From Streptomyces sp. CG4 (lineage in GTDB: Bacteria > Actinomycetota > Actinomycetes > Streptomycetales > Streptomycetaceae): DNA of 64,000 bases. Positions within the stretch are counted from its first letter, which is position 1, and every line of letters begins with the position of its first letter. Location: the NCBI RefSeq assembly GCF_041080655.1, contig NZ_CP163525.1:9734001-9798000 (forward strand), written 5' to 3'. This document shows positions 52,697 to 61,198 of this stretch, in pieces. Made by a program: the position numbers and the translations under genes. The notes beneath the pieces were generated by a model. That model was not told the DNA's origin. It saw nothing but the letters and a program-made list of their open reading frames with translations, and ran no database searches.

Positions 52697-52830
52697 GGGC
52701 GTCTCTTCTCTGCGAGCGTACGAACGAAAGCGGGCACGAAACGGGCAGCCGCCGGGCGCGTTACGGACTTGTGTCCCGTGCAGGGCATTGACGTTGCCGG
52801 GATGCGGAGTCCATCATCCTCGCCATGTGG

Positions 52831-52860
52831 TGTCAACGATGACATAAGTCAACGATGACA
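52831..52860. promoter_or_regulatory. Tandem palindromic operator in the kinase/importer divergent region
   Basis: TGTCAACGATGACA (52831-52844) and AGTCAACGATGACA (52847-52860) start 16 bp apart, the same spacing as at 51619-51648. The site is 61-90 bp upstream of the binding protein ATG and 135-164 bp upstream of the divergent kinase ATG, so a single repressor could control both directions. Confidence 0.82.
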
Positions 52861-52920
52861 CCTCCGGGACGGCATGCTCCGATGCCGACCGCGCCGCTCG
52901 TGATCCCGCAGGAGTCGTTC

Positions 52921-53937
52921 ATGTCGCGCACCACTCGTCTGACCCCGTCCCTCCTCAGAGTCGCCGCCTGTACGGGCATCGCGGCCCTCACCCTGACGGC
53001 CTGCGGTTCCGGCTCCGGATCGGGCTCCGCGAGCTCCGGCTCCGGCGGCGTCAAGGTCGGTCTGATCACCAAGACCGACACCAACCCGTTCTTCGTGAAG
53101 ATGAAGGAGGGCGCGGAGAAGGCTGCCAAGGAGAACGGCGCCCAACTGGTCACCGCGGCGGGCAAGTTCGACGGCGACAACGCCGGACAGGTCACCGCCG
53201 TCGAGAACATGGTCGCCTCCGGCGTGAAGGGCATCCTGATCACCCCGAGCGACTCCAAGGCGATCGTGCCCGCGATCGCGAAGGCCCGCGCCAAGGGCGT
53301 CCTGGTCATCGCGCTGGACACCCCGACCGAACCGCAGAGCGCGGTCGACGCCCTCTTCGCCACCAACAACCTCAAGGCCGGCGAGCTGATCGGCGAGTAC
53401 GCCAAGGCCGCCATGAAGGGCAAGGCGGCGAAGATAGCCACCCTCGACCTCGCGCCCGGCGTCTCCGTCGGCGTCCAGCGGCACGACGGCTTCCTGAAGG
53501 GCTTCGGTGCCACCGACAAGGACGTGGTCTGCGCCCAGGACACCAATGGTGACCAGGCCAAGGGCCAGACCGCGATGGAGAACTGCCTTCAGAAGTCGCC
53601 CGGCATCAACCTCGTCTACACCATCAACGAGCCGGCCGCTCTGGGCGCGTACACCGCGCTGAAGGCCAAGGGACAGGAGAAGGACGTCCTGATTGTCTCC
53701 GTCGACGGCGGCTGCACCGGCACCCAGGCGGTCAAGGACGGCAAGATCGCCGCCACCTCGCAGCAGTACCCGCTGAAGATGGCCGCCGAGGGCGTCAAGG
53801 CCGTCGTGACGTACGCCAAGAACGGCAAGAAGGCGTCCGGTTACACCGACACCGGCGTCACCCTGATCACCGACAAGGCGCAGGCGGGCGTCACGTCCAA
53901 GGACACCGGCTACGGCCTGGAGAACTGCTGGGGCTGA
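52921..53937 (+). CDS. frcB: Fructose-type ABC transporter substrate-binding lipoprotein (FrcB-like)
   Basis: 338 aa from ATG 52921 with CAGGAG upstream; the frame is open 22 codons earlier but that overlaps the operator. A lipoprotein signal ends in LTLTAC (Cys near residue 24). The periplasmic-binding fold of the ribose/FrcB class is clear from TKTDTNPFFVKMKEGAEKAA, DNAGQVTAVENMVASGVKGI and the P-loop-like TPTEP. It resembles FrcB of Sinorhizobium, the binding protein of a fructose ABC importer. It is the first gene of the importer operon and is controlled by the operator just upstream. Confidence 0.9.
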   Translation: MSRTTRLTPSLLRVAACTGIAALTLTACGSGSGSGSASSGSGGVKVGLITKTDTNPFFVKMKEGAEKAAKENGAQLVTAAGKFDGDNAGQVTAVENMVASGVKGILITPSDSKAIVPAIAKARAKGVLVIALDTPTEPQSAVDALFATNNLKAGELIGEYAKAAMKGKAAKIATLDLAPGVSVGVQRHDGFLKGFGATDKDVVCAQDTNGDQAKGQTAMENCLQKSPGINLVYTINEPAALGAYTALKAKGQEKDVLIVSVDGGCTGTQAVKDGKIAATSQQYPLKMAAEGVKAVVTYAKNGKKASGYTDTGVTLITDKAQAGVTSKDTGYGLENCWG

Positions 53938-53979
53938 GCCGCCCACGAGGACCGTACTTCCGCCGACTCTCCCCTCAGC

Positions 53980-54023
53980 GGGGCGGCCGGCCCCTCACCT
54001 CCCCGACCCGGGACGGCCGCCCC
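53980..54023 (+). terminator. Intra-operon hairpin between binding protein and permease genes
   Basis: A perfect 10-bp stem (GGGGCGGCCG at 53980-53989, CGGCCGCCCC at 54014-54023) with a 24-nt loop lies in the 132-bp gap after the binding protein stop. In sugar importer operons such structures protect the binding protein mRNA and lower downstream expression. Partial terminator or processing site. Confidence 0.6.
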
Positions 54024-54069
54024 CCATGTCCTGACGACAAGGACATCTGTCTTCCGACAAGGACTTCGC

Positions 54070-55065
54070 ATGACAGCCACGACGACGCCGTACGCCGAGC
54101 TCAAGGCACCGACCACGGCCCGCAGACTGCTCACGGCACCGACCACCGGCCCGCTCGTCGCCCTTCTCCTGGCCTGTGTCTTCTTCTCCCTCTCCACCGA
54201 ACAGTTCCTCACCGGCGGGAACTTCTCCCTGATCGTGCAGCAGGTGATGGTCGTCGGCACGCTCGCCATCGGCCAGACCCTGATCATCCTCACCGCCGGC
54301 ATCGACCTGTCGTGCGGTGCCGTGATGGCGTTCGGCAGCATCATGATGGCCAAGATGGCAGCCGAGGGGACCCTGCCCCCGCTCCTCGCCATCGCGCTGG
54401 GCCTGGCCGTCTGCGGCGGCTTCGGCCTGCTCAACGGGCTGCTGGTGCAGAAGATCCCGCTGCCGCCGTTCATCGTCACCCTCGGCATGCTCAACGTCGC
54501 GTTCGCGCTGACCCACATCTACTCCAAGGAAGAGACCGTCACCAGCCTGCCCGGCCCGCTGACGGCACTCGGGCAGACCTTCCCGCTCGGCCACACCGAC
54601 ATCACCTACGGCTCCCTGGTCACCATCGCCCTGTTCCTCCTCCTCGCGTACGCGCTGAGCAGCACCGGTTGGGGCCGGCACGTCTACGCCCTGGGCAACA
54701 GCCAGGAGGCGGCGCGGCTGAACGGCATCCGCACCTCCCGCCTGACCATCGGCATCTACACCGTGGCCGGCCTGCTGTACGGCATCGCTGCCCTGCTGCT
54801 GATCTCCCGCACCGGCGTCGGCGACCCGCAGGCGGGACAGACCGACAACCTCGACAGCATCACCGCCGTGGTCCTCGGCGGCACCAGCCTCTTCGGCGGC
54901 CGCGGCTCGGTGCTGGGCACGTTCATCGGCGTCCTCATCGTCGGCGTGTTCCGCAACGGCCTGCAGCTGATGGGCGTCGCCTCCATCTACCAGACCCTGA
55001 TCACCGGCGTTCTGGTGATCCTCGCGGTGACCGTCGACCAGATCTCCCGGAAGAAGGCACGATGA
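54070..55065 (+). CDS. frcC: Fructose-type ABC transporter permease (FrcC-like)
   Basis: 331 aa. The ribose/fructose importer permease pattern is clear: hydrophobic segments from residue 27 onwards, LTAGIDLSCGAVMAFGSIMMA, the GNSQEAARLNGI cytoplasmic loop, and VLGGTSLFGGRGSVLGTFIG. About eight to ten membrane spans. The TGA overlaps the ATG of the ATPase gene, so the two are translationally coupled. It should form the pore with two copies of the ATPase and receive sugar from the upstream lipoprotein. Confidence 0.93.
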   Translation: MTATTTPYAELKAPTTARRLLTAPTTGPLVALLLACVFFSLSTEQFLTGGNFSLIVQQVMVVGTLAIGQTLIILTAGIDLSCGAVMAFGSIMMAKMAAEGTLPPLLAIALGLAVCGGFGLLNGLLVQKIPLPPFIVTLGMLNVAFALTHIYSKEETVTSLPGPLTALGQTFPLGHTDITYGSLVTIALFLLLAYALSSTGWGRHVYALGNSQEAARLNGIRTSRLTIGIYTVAGLLYGIAALLLISRTGVGDPQAGQTDNLDSITAVVLGGTSLFGGRGSVLGTFIGVLIVGVFRNGLQLMGVASIYQTLITGVLVILAVTVDQISRKKAR

Positions 55066-55898
55066 CCGCCACCACTTCCCCCACCCCTGTCCTTCAGGCC
55101 CGCGGCCTGGTCAAGCGCTACGGCCATGTCACCGCCATCGACGGCGCCGACTTCGACCTCCTGCCCGGCGAGGTCCTCGCCGTCATCGGCGACAACGGCG
55201 CCGGCAAGACCAGCCTCATCAAGGCCCTCACCGGCGCCCTGGTTCCCGACGCCGGCGAGATACGCCTGAACGGCGAACCCATCACCTTCTCCGGTCCGCA
55301 GAGCGCCCGCGCCCACGGCATCGAGACGGTGTATCAGGACCTCGCGGTGGCCGCCTCCATGGACATCGCCTCGAACATGTTCCTCGGCCGGGAGCTGCGC
55401 CGCCCCGGTGTCCTCGGCAGTGTCTTCCGCATGCTCGACAAGAAGCGCATGCGCCAGGAGGCCGCCGAGCACATGGCAGACCTGAAGATCGGGCTGCGCT
55501 CGCTCACACAGGCGGTCGAGACACTCTCCGGCGGTCAGCGGCAGGCCGTGGCGGTGGCCCGCTCCGTCGCCTGGGCCCGCAGCGTCGTCGTCATGGACGA
55601 GCCCACCGCCGCACTCGGCGTCAAGGAGTCCGGCCAGGTCCTCGACCTCATCCGCCGCGTCCGTGACAAGGGCATGCCAGTCGTGCTCATCAGCCACAAC
55701 ATGCCCCACGTCTTCGAGATCGCCGACCGCATCCACGTCCACCGGCTGGGCCGCCGCGCCGCTCTGATCAAGCCGTCCGACTACTCCATGGCCGAGGTCG
55801 TCGCCATCATGACCGGCGCACTCAGCGTCAACGAGGCCGGAGATACTGTCGTAGCGGACTCGGAGGCCGCGAAGGCCGCCGGAGTCCAGGCCACCTGA
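55062..55898 (+). CDS. frcA: Fructose-type ABC transporter ATP-binding protein (FrcA-like)
   Basis: 278 aa, a single-cassette importer ATPase. Walker A GDNGAGKTS near residue 41, signature LSGGQRQAVAVAR, Walker B VVVMDEP, and the switch His in LISHNM. Many sugar importers of this class (RbsA, XylG) have two cassettes, whereas FrcA has one, which supports the Frc assignment. It overlaps the permease gene by ATGA and is followed by a hairpin and the LacI gene. Confidence 0.92.
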   Translation: MTATTSPTPVLQARGLVKRYGHVTAIDGADFDLLPGEVLAVIGDNGAGKTSLIKALTGALVPDAGEIRLNGEPITFSGPQSARAHGIETVYQDLAVAASMDIASNMFLGRELRRPGVLGSVFRMLDKKRMRQEAAEHMADLKIGLRSLTQAVETLSGGQRQAVAVARSVAWARSVVVMDEPTAALGVKESGQVLDLIRRVRDKGMPVVLISHNMPHVFEIADRIHVHRLGRRAALIKPSDYSMAEVVAIMTGALSVNEAGDTVVADSEAAKAAGVQAT

Positions 55899-55920
55899 CC
55901 GCACGACCAGCTCTCGCATG

Positions 55921-55944
55921 TTCCGGCCGAGGCCGCGGCCGGAA
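55921..55944 (+). terminator. Hairpin between the importer ATPase and the LacI gene
   Basis: TTCCGGCC (55921-55928) pairs with GGCCGGAA (55937-55944) around an 8-nt loop. It lies 23 bp after the ATPase stop and could partially terminate importer transcription before the regulator gene. Confidence 0.5.
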
Positions 55945-55975
55945 TCCGGGAGCACCCCAGGAGACGGTTTTCTCC

Positions 55976-57007
55976 ATGGCAGCGAGCCGCCGCCCCACCC
56001 TTGCCGATGTCGCCCGAGAAGTAGGGGTCAGTGCCAAGACGGTCTCCCGTGTCCTGAACGAGGACGGGCCCGTCTCCGCGCAGACCAGGGAACAGGTTCT
56101 CACCGCCGTAGCCAGGCTCGGTTTCCAGCCGAACCTCATGGCACGCAACATCCGCGTCGGCGGACCCGACACCACCATCGGACTGGTCGTCCCCGACCTC
56201 GGCAACCCCTTCTTCGGAGCCGTGGCCGGCGGCATAGAGGCCACCGTCCACGACCGGGGTCTGACCCTGCTCATGGGCTCGTCCGGCGAAGACCCCGACC
56301 GTGAACGCGACTTGACGTCGAAGTTCCTCGCGCGCCGCGTCAGCATCCTGATGGTCGTGCCGTCCGTCGGCGCCGACCACTCCCACCTGAAGCCCCATCG
56401 CGCCGCCGGGCTGCCCGTGGTCTTCATCGACCGTCCGGCCGTCGGCCTGTCCGCGGACAGCGTCGTCAGCTCCAACCGGGCGGGCGCCCACGACGGAGTC
56501 GCCCATCTCATCGCCCACGGCCACCGGCGTGTCGGCTTCATCGGCGACCTGCCCCTCAAGCTGTACACCCGCCGCGAGCGCCTCGCCGGATACCGAGCGG
56601 CCCTGGAGGAAGCCGGTCTGCCCTACGACCGTGCGCTGGTCGCCAACGCCCACGATCAGCAGGGGGCGGCGGCCGCGACCTCCCAGCTGCTCGGCCTGGC
56701 TGATGGGCCCACAGCCCTGTTCGCCGGCAACAACATCGTCGCGCTGGGCATAGTCGCCGAACTCGCCCGCAGCAAGCGGAAGGACATCGCCGTCGTCGCC
56801 TTCGACGACGTCCCGCTCGCCGAGGCACTCGAACCCGCCCTGACCGTCGTCGCCCAGGATCCCGAGGAAATCGGTCGGGTGGCTGCGGCCACCGCCCTGG
56901 CCCGCCTCGACGGCGACCGCTCCCGCGCGCGCACCATCACCGTTCCCACCCGGCTGATCGTCCGAGGATCGGGGGAGCCCTCTGCGCCTGCGCCGCAGGA
57001 GGCTTGA
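55976..57007 (+). CDS. LacI-family transcriptional regulator of the fructan/fructose locus
   Basis: 343 aa; ATG with CAGGAGAC upstream. N-terminal LacI HTH: PTLADVAREVGVSAKTVSRVLN, then the hinge region with LGFQPNLMARNIR. The effector domain follows with IGLVVPDLGNPFFGAV, VFIDRP and VVAFDDVPLAEALEP. It lies 77 bp after the importer ATPase in the same direction. The two tandem palindromes with CG centres in this locus are the expected binding sites, so it probably represses the levanase, kinase and importer genes until fructose or a derivative is present. Confidence 0.92.
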   Translation: MAASRRPTLADVAREVGVSAKTVSRVLNEDGPVSAQTREQVLTAVARLGFQPNLMARNIRVGGPDTTIGLVVPDLGNPFFGAVAGGIEATVHDRGLTLLMGSSGEDPDRERDLTSKFLARRVSILMVVPSVGADHSHLKPHRAAGLPVVFIDRPAVGLSADSVVSSNRAGAHDGVAHLIAHGHRRVGFIGDLPLKLYTRRERLAGYRAALEEAGLPYDRALVANAHDQQGAAAATSQLLGLADGPTALFAGNNIVALGIVAELARSKRKDIAVVAFDDVPLAEALEPALTVVAQDPEEIGRVAAATALARLDGDRSRARTITVPTRLIVRGSGEPSAPAPQEA

Positions 57008-57076
57008 TCCTCATCTCTCTCTGGGCCGCGCAAAAGATCAAGCACCGAACGTGCGGCGCGTGTCAGGATGCTCGGC

Positions 57077-57844
57077 ATGTCTGGTCGCGCGCTGAGCTTC
57101 GGGGTGGTGGCGGAAGCATACGAACGGTTCCGGCCGGGGTATCCCGTGGAGCTATTCGACATGGTGATGGCGTATGCGGGCCATCCGGTCCAGACTGCCC
57201 TCGAGATTGGCGCTGGGACAGGCAAGGCAACCCGCCTGTTCGCTCAACGGGGGGTCATGGTCACCGCAACCGATCCTGACGGGTCCATGCTCGCCGAGCT
57301 GCGTAAACATGTACCGGCGAACGTCAGGACGGTGCAAGCCGCGTTCGAGGACCTGCGACCGGGCGAGCGGTGCGGACTGGTCTATGCGGCAGCCGCTCTG
57401 CATTGGACGAAGCCAGAGGGCCGGTGGTCACGCATGGCCGCGCTGCTGGAACCGGGTGGTGTGTTCGCCTCATGCGGCGGGCCATTCCGACTGGCCGACC
57501 CCGCTGTGGAGGAGGCTGTTCGCACGGCGCGAGCACCGTTCTTGGAGAGCGACGAGATTCCGTCCCCGGACGGGACGCCTCCGGATCATGCGATGCAGTG
57601 GCCGGGGACGGAGCTGCAACGGTCTGAGTGGTTCAGCGGCGTTCAACAGTCCGTGATCGAAAGACGCGTGACGATGAGCGCTCGCGACTACGTTGGTCAT
57701 CTCTCCACCATCTCGGCTTATCTCGTCTTGCCGACCGCGCGACGAGAGCAGGTGTTCAGCCAGATCATGCAGGTACTGCCGGAAAGCGTCGAAACAACCG
57801 CCAACATTACCGTCCATCTCGCACGTCGGCGCCGCGAGGATTGA
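57077..57844 (+). CDS. Class I SAM-dependent methyltransferase
   Basis: 255 aa from ATG 57077 (MSGRALSFGVVAEAYERFRP), chosen because AGGA lies a suitable distance upstream; ATG 57068 is in frame. The SAM-binding loop reads ALEIGAGTGKATR near residue 45, followed by the acidic ATDPDGSML and the LVYAAAALHW post-motif, typical of methyltransferase family 11-like proteins. No neighbour suggests a substrate. GC content looks slightly lower than in the fructan operon, and the gene borders transposon remains, so it may be an acquired gene. Confidence 0.85.
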   Translation: MSGRALSFGVVAEAYERFRPGYPVELFDMVMAYAGHPVQTALEIGAGTGKATRLFAQRGVMVTATDPDGSMLAELRKHVPANVRTVQAAFEDLRPGERCGLVYAAAALHWTKPEGRWSRMAALLEPGGVFASCGGPFRLADPAVEEAVRTARAPFLESDEIPSPDGTPPDHAMQWPGTELQRSEWFSGVQQSVIERRVTMSARDYVGHLSTISAYLVLPTARREQVFSQIMQVLPESVETTANITVHLARRRRED

Positions 57845-57892
57845 TCACGACACCTCCACATGTGAGCCCGCCAGTCCCAAGGCCGGCTCCCT

Positions 57893-58309
57893 TTACTCGC
57901 GTGTGGCGTGTGCTCGGCCGAGGGGGAGTGGAACGACAGCGGCTGAGCGGTTGTCTGCGTGCTCGCGGATTGCGGCGTTCTCCGAAAGGAGGGTCATGAT
58001 GACGGTCGCGGCGGCGTCGACTTGGTCCTGGAGCTGCCGGCACTGATCGCGACTCTTGCGAAGCTTGCTGTGGAGCTCGGCGAGTGCGGCGTCGCGCTGA
58101 TGCTCCCGGAGGCCGGCGGGGCTGGTCCCGACATGACTGTCCGGCTCCGCCAGGACGTCGGTGGCCCGGTTCATCGTTGAGCGGATCACCTGGGCCATGC
58201 GGCAAAGGTCGTTCTTGGTCGGCTTGCCGTCGGTGCGCTCAGGGGCGCCGGCGAGGAGACGCTCCATCGCCTCGCGAAGAGCCCGTTCGGTCTTGGGCGA
58301 AACGGTCAC
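57893..58309 (-). CDS. TnpC-like small coiled-coil protein of a tyrosine-recombinase transposon
   Basis: 138 aa, GTG start that overlaps the stop of the recombinase remnant upstream (GTGA). A helical N-terminus (ERALREAMERLLAG), a short HTH-like middle (TKNDLCRMAQVIRSTM), then a heptad-rich coiled coil (LAELHSKLRKSRDQCRQLQD). This layout fits the third protein of Tn554-type elements (TnpC, DUF6262-like). The frame is intact, but its partner recombinases are broken, so the element cannot move by itself. Confidence 0.55.
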   Translation of the reverse strand: MTVSPKTERALREAMERLLAGAPERTDGKPTKNDLCRMAQVIRSTMNRATDVLAEPDSHVGTSPAGLREHQRDAALAELHSKLRKSRDQCRQLQDQVDAAATVIMTLLSENAAIREHADNRSAAVVPLPLGRAHATRE

Positions 58310-58885
58310 CGATCCGCCTTCTTGATCATGAGGTTGACCTCGTGGAGCTGTGCGTCGAGGTGAGCCCGGCGGTGCTTGGGCAGGGACGTGTCGGCCCGCC
58401 GCCGGTTGAGGGACACTCGCTCGGCCTTCCAGATGGGCAGGTGTTCAGGGCCGAGGGTGCTGTTTGCGCGCGGTGCGGAACCGGTGCAGAGCCCGGATGA
58501 CCGTGATGGGCTCGACCTGGGTCGTCGTCCCGGTAGTGTGATACTGATCAACGTATCGGTGGAAGTCCTCGTCGCTCCAGAGGGTGATGTCGTCGGGGAG
58601 CTGCTGGTCGACGCCGAATGTGGCCAGCGTGCGCAGATGCAGCATCCTGAGCGATCATGGACAGTTCCCGGCCCAGAAGGTGCCAATCCGGGGCGAGCCC
58701 GTGCAGCCAGACCCGCCGGCTGGCCCGGTCCTGATTCGCGAGCCGACGGACGACGTCGTTGAAGTCCCAGCAGTCGGTGATGTCCCCGAACCGGGGCGAC
58801 GTGACGCCGGGCAGAAGGGGGTGTGACTGGATCACCGGCTCGTCGTCCCGGAACACGGAGCGGGCTGCTGGCAGTGGAGGCGGGT
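58306..58885 (-). pseudogene. TnpB-like recombinase remnant, frameshifted and deleted
   Basis: Reading along the minus strand, an N-terminal piece (VIQSHPLLPGVTSPRFGDIT then WDFNDVVRRLANQ, about 58850-58670), a second piece in another frame (FGVDQQLPDDITLWSDEDFH, stop at 58445) and a C-terminal piece in a third (AERVSLNRRRADTSLPKHRR to stop at 58306) add up to parts of one protein whose central catalytic portion is missing. The C-terminal stop overlaps the TnpC-like start, the usual order in three-gene elements. Confidence 0.5.
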
Positions 58886-59897
58886 CATGCGTTGAACTCC
58901 ACGTGTGCGGCGAGAGGAAGCTGCAAGGACAGGCTTTCACCGGCGATCTGCCGCCGGGCCTGGGCGATCTCGGCGTCCGTGCGGGCCTTGATCGCCTCGT
59001 TGACGTCGACCCGGCTCTGTCCCCAGAGCGCGTGGAAGTGCTGTGGGGACGACCGGAGCTGGAGCCGGGCCAGGTGATCCGCGAACAGCAGCAGCTGCGG
59101 CAGGTTCGAGGGCAGCACGAACGCGTTGCGGCATTCCAGGCAGCGGGTCGGGGCGACCGGGCAGAGCTGCCCGGGGCGGCCGAACGGTGAGGCGAAGGGG
59201 TCCTTGCAACTGGAGACACCCATGTCGAGCTGGCCCGAGCGAAGGTCCTCGATCTCCTCGCGGGTCAGGCCGAGCACGTCGCCCGATCCCGGCTCGGTCA
59301 GGGACTGTTCGGCGTCCTCGCTGAGCCAGATGGGCCTTTCGAGGGCCTTGTTGAACCAGCGGCTCTGGGCAGCAGTGATCACGTTCCCGGAGATCACCCG
59401 CAGGGTGGTGCCGTGTGCGTAATGGCCGCGGAAGACCTCCTCGATCTCCATGTGCCGGACACGGACGTCCATGCTCTTGCCACTGGCCAGCGACGTGCGC
59501 GCCGCCAGTGCTCGAACTGGACGATGTCGGACTCGGTTGCCGAGCGCAGATCCCGGCCGCGTGCCTGAAGAAAGCCCAGCAGCATCAACACCGCATAGGC
59601 GTACGTCCGCATCGTCTTCGCGGCCGTCCGACGCCAGGCCAGCCTTCGTAACCACGATGACAGCGGCTCGACCGGCCGCATCACATCGTCCAACAGCACC
59701 GGCGTACCGGCAGGCAGCCGATGCCGTTCAAGCGACTCCTCCAGCAGGATGCGATCAACCCCGGCCACGTCCCCAACCCGCCACACCGCACGGTGGTTGG
59801 CGGAGTACAGCTGCGCAGATCCTCCGAGCCTCGGCGTACGCGGTTGTGCACGTTCGCGGGCGCCCCGACGCCATGCCCAGGTAGCTGCGGGCATCAC
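58885..59897 (-). pseudogene. Tyrosine-recombinase (integrase) remnant, catalytic core deleted
   Basis: The 5' part (59897 to about 59495) encodes a SAM-like core-binding domain (WLRRLAWRRTAAKTMRTYAY...LLGFLQARGRDL). After about 59490 the coding continues in another frame (MEIEEVFRGHYAHGTTLRVI) with a C-terminal region holding a Cys cluster (LCPVAPTRCLECRNAF) and ending at 58885. The catalytic middle (Arg...His-x-x-Arg) is absent at the junction. It is the first of two crippled recombinases in tandem, followed by a TnpC-like gene. Confidence 0.55.
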
Positions 59898-59917
59898 CGA
59901 CGCCGCCCGTGGAAGTG

Positions 59918-61198
59918 TCAGGCGCGCCCGTGCGCCTGCTGTGTGTGGCGGGACAGTGAGTCAATGACCACCGCAGCGAAGAGCACCCCGCCCGTGATCA
60001 CCAGTTGGATGGCGGTGGGCGTATCGGTGAGGGCCATGCCCGAGGCGATTGACTGGATGACCAGTATGCCGAGCACTGCGGACCAGGTTGTACCGCGTCC
60101 TCCGAACAGGCTGGTGCCGCCGATGACGGCGGCAGCGATGGCGTTGAGGAGCAGGACGCCGGAGCCGGAGTTCTGGCTCACCGATGTGATGCGCGAGGCC
60201 AGGAACAGGCCGCCGGTCGCCGCCAGGGTGCCGGAGACTGCGAGCACGGCCGTCTGTACGCCGGTCACGCTGAGGCTGGCGCGACGGGCCGCCTCGACGC
60301 TGCTTCCCAGTGCGTAGACCTGCCGTCCATAGGGCGTGCGGCGGAGCATGATGTCGAGGCCCGCCACCACGGCGAGGAAGATCAGCAGAGCCAGTGGCAG
60401 GCCCTGGAACTGGTTCAGTACATAGGCGGAGGCGAACGCGATGAACGCCACTACTCCTGTGCGCACCCCGATGGTGTGCAGCGGGCGGTGTGGCATGCCG
60501 ACGGCCCTGCGGCGGCGCCTGTTCAGGTAGGAGGCGAGGAAGACCAGAGCTGTGGCGAGTGCCGCCACCGCGTAGGCGACGCCGGCGTTGGTGAAGTAGT
60601 AGCTGGTGAGGTGGGCGATGAGCCCGTTCTCGTCGAGGTTGACGGTGCCGCTGGTGCCGAGGATGGCGAGCATGAGGCCGTTCCACGTCAGCAGCCCGGC
60701 GAGGGTGACCACGAAGGCCGGCACCCGGGTCCTGGCGACGGAGTACCCCTGGACGGTTCCTGCCGCGGTGCCCGTCAGCACGGCGGCGATCAGGGCAAGC
60801 CATTCCGGCACGCCGTTGTTGACGTTGAGCACCGCGAAGACCGCGGCGGCGAGCCCGCTGATCGAGCCGACCGACAGGTCGAGTTCACCGAGCAGCAGCA
60901 CGAAGACGATGCCGACCGCGATGAAGCCCGTGCCCACGATGTCCACGCTGAGGTTGGACAGGTTACGGGGCGAGAGGAAGCTGGAGTTCAGGCCCTGGAA
61001 GATGATCCAGACCGCGGCGAGAACGAAGGTGACGGGAAGGTAGCCCAGCTCACCGGCGCTCAGCCTGCGCCGCCGGACGGCGATCCAGCCCGCCACGGCA
61101 CGGGTGACGGCCCGCCTGGCGCGGCGCTGACGGGCCTCTGTGGTGGCTGCTGCGGGATCGGCCCGCGTCTCGTCCGGCATGTCACGCATCCCTTTCAT
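59918..61198 (-). CDS. Sugar ABC transporter permease (XylH-like)
   Basis: 426 aa. The ATG at 61198 overlaps the upstream ATPase stop (TGATG). A basic N-terminal tail of about 45 residues precedes the membrane segments. The family pattern GELDLSVGSISGLAAAVFAV, YALGSSVEAARRASLSV and VIGGTSLFGGRGTTW identifies a XylH/RbsC-type importer permease, and its length suits XylH, which is longer than RbsC. It is the third gene of a binding protein-ATPase-permease operon. The sugar is not determined; no xylose catabolic gene is in the window. Confidence 0.92.
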   Translation of the reverse strand: MKGMRDMPDETRADPAAATTEARQRRARRAVTRAVAGWIAVRRRRLSAGELGYLPVTFVLAAVWIIFQGLNSSFLSPRNLSNLSVDIVGTGFIAVGIVFVLLLGELDLSVGSISGLAAAVFAVLNVNNGVPEWLALIAAVLTGTAAGTVQGYSVARTRVPAFVVTLAGLLTWNGLMLAILGTSGTVNLDENGLIAHLTSYYFTNAGVAYAVAALATALVFLASYLNRRRRRAVGMPHRPLHTIGVRTGVVAFIAFASAYVLNQFQGLPLALLIFLAVVAGLDIMLRRTPYGRQVYALGSSVEAARRASLSVTGVQTAVLAVSGTLAATGGLFLASRITSVSQNSGSGVLLLNAIAAAVIGGTSLFGGRGTTWSAVLGILVIQSIASGMALTDTPTAIQLVITGGVLFAAVVIDSLSRHTQQAHGRA

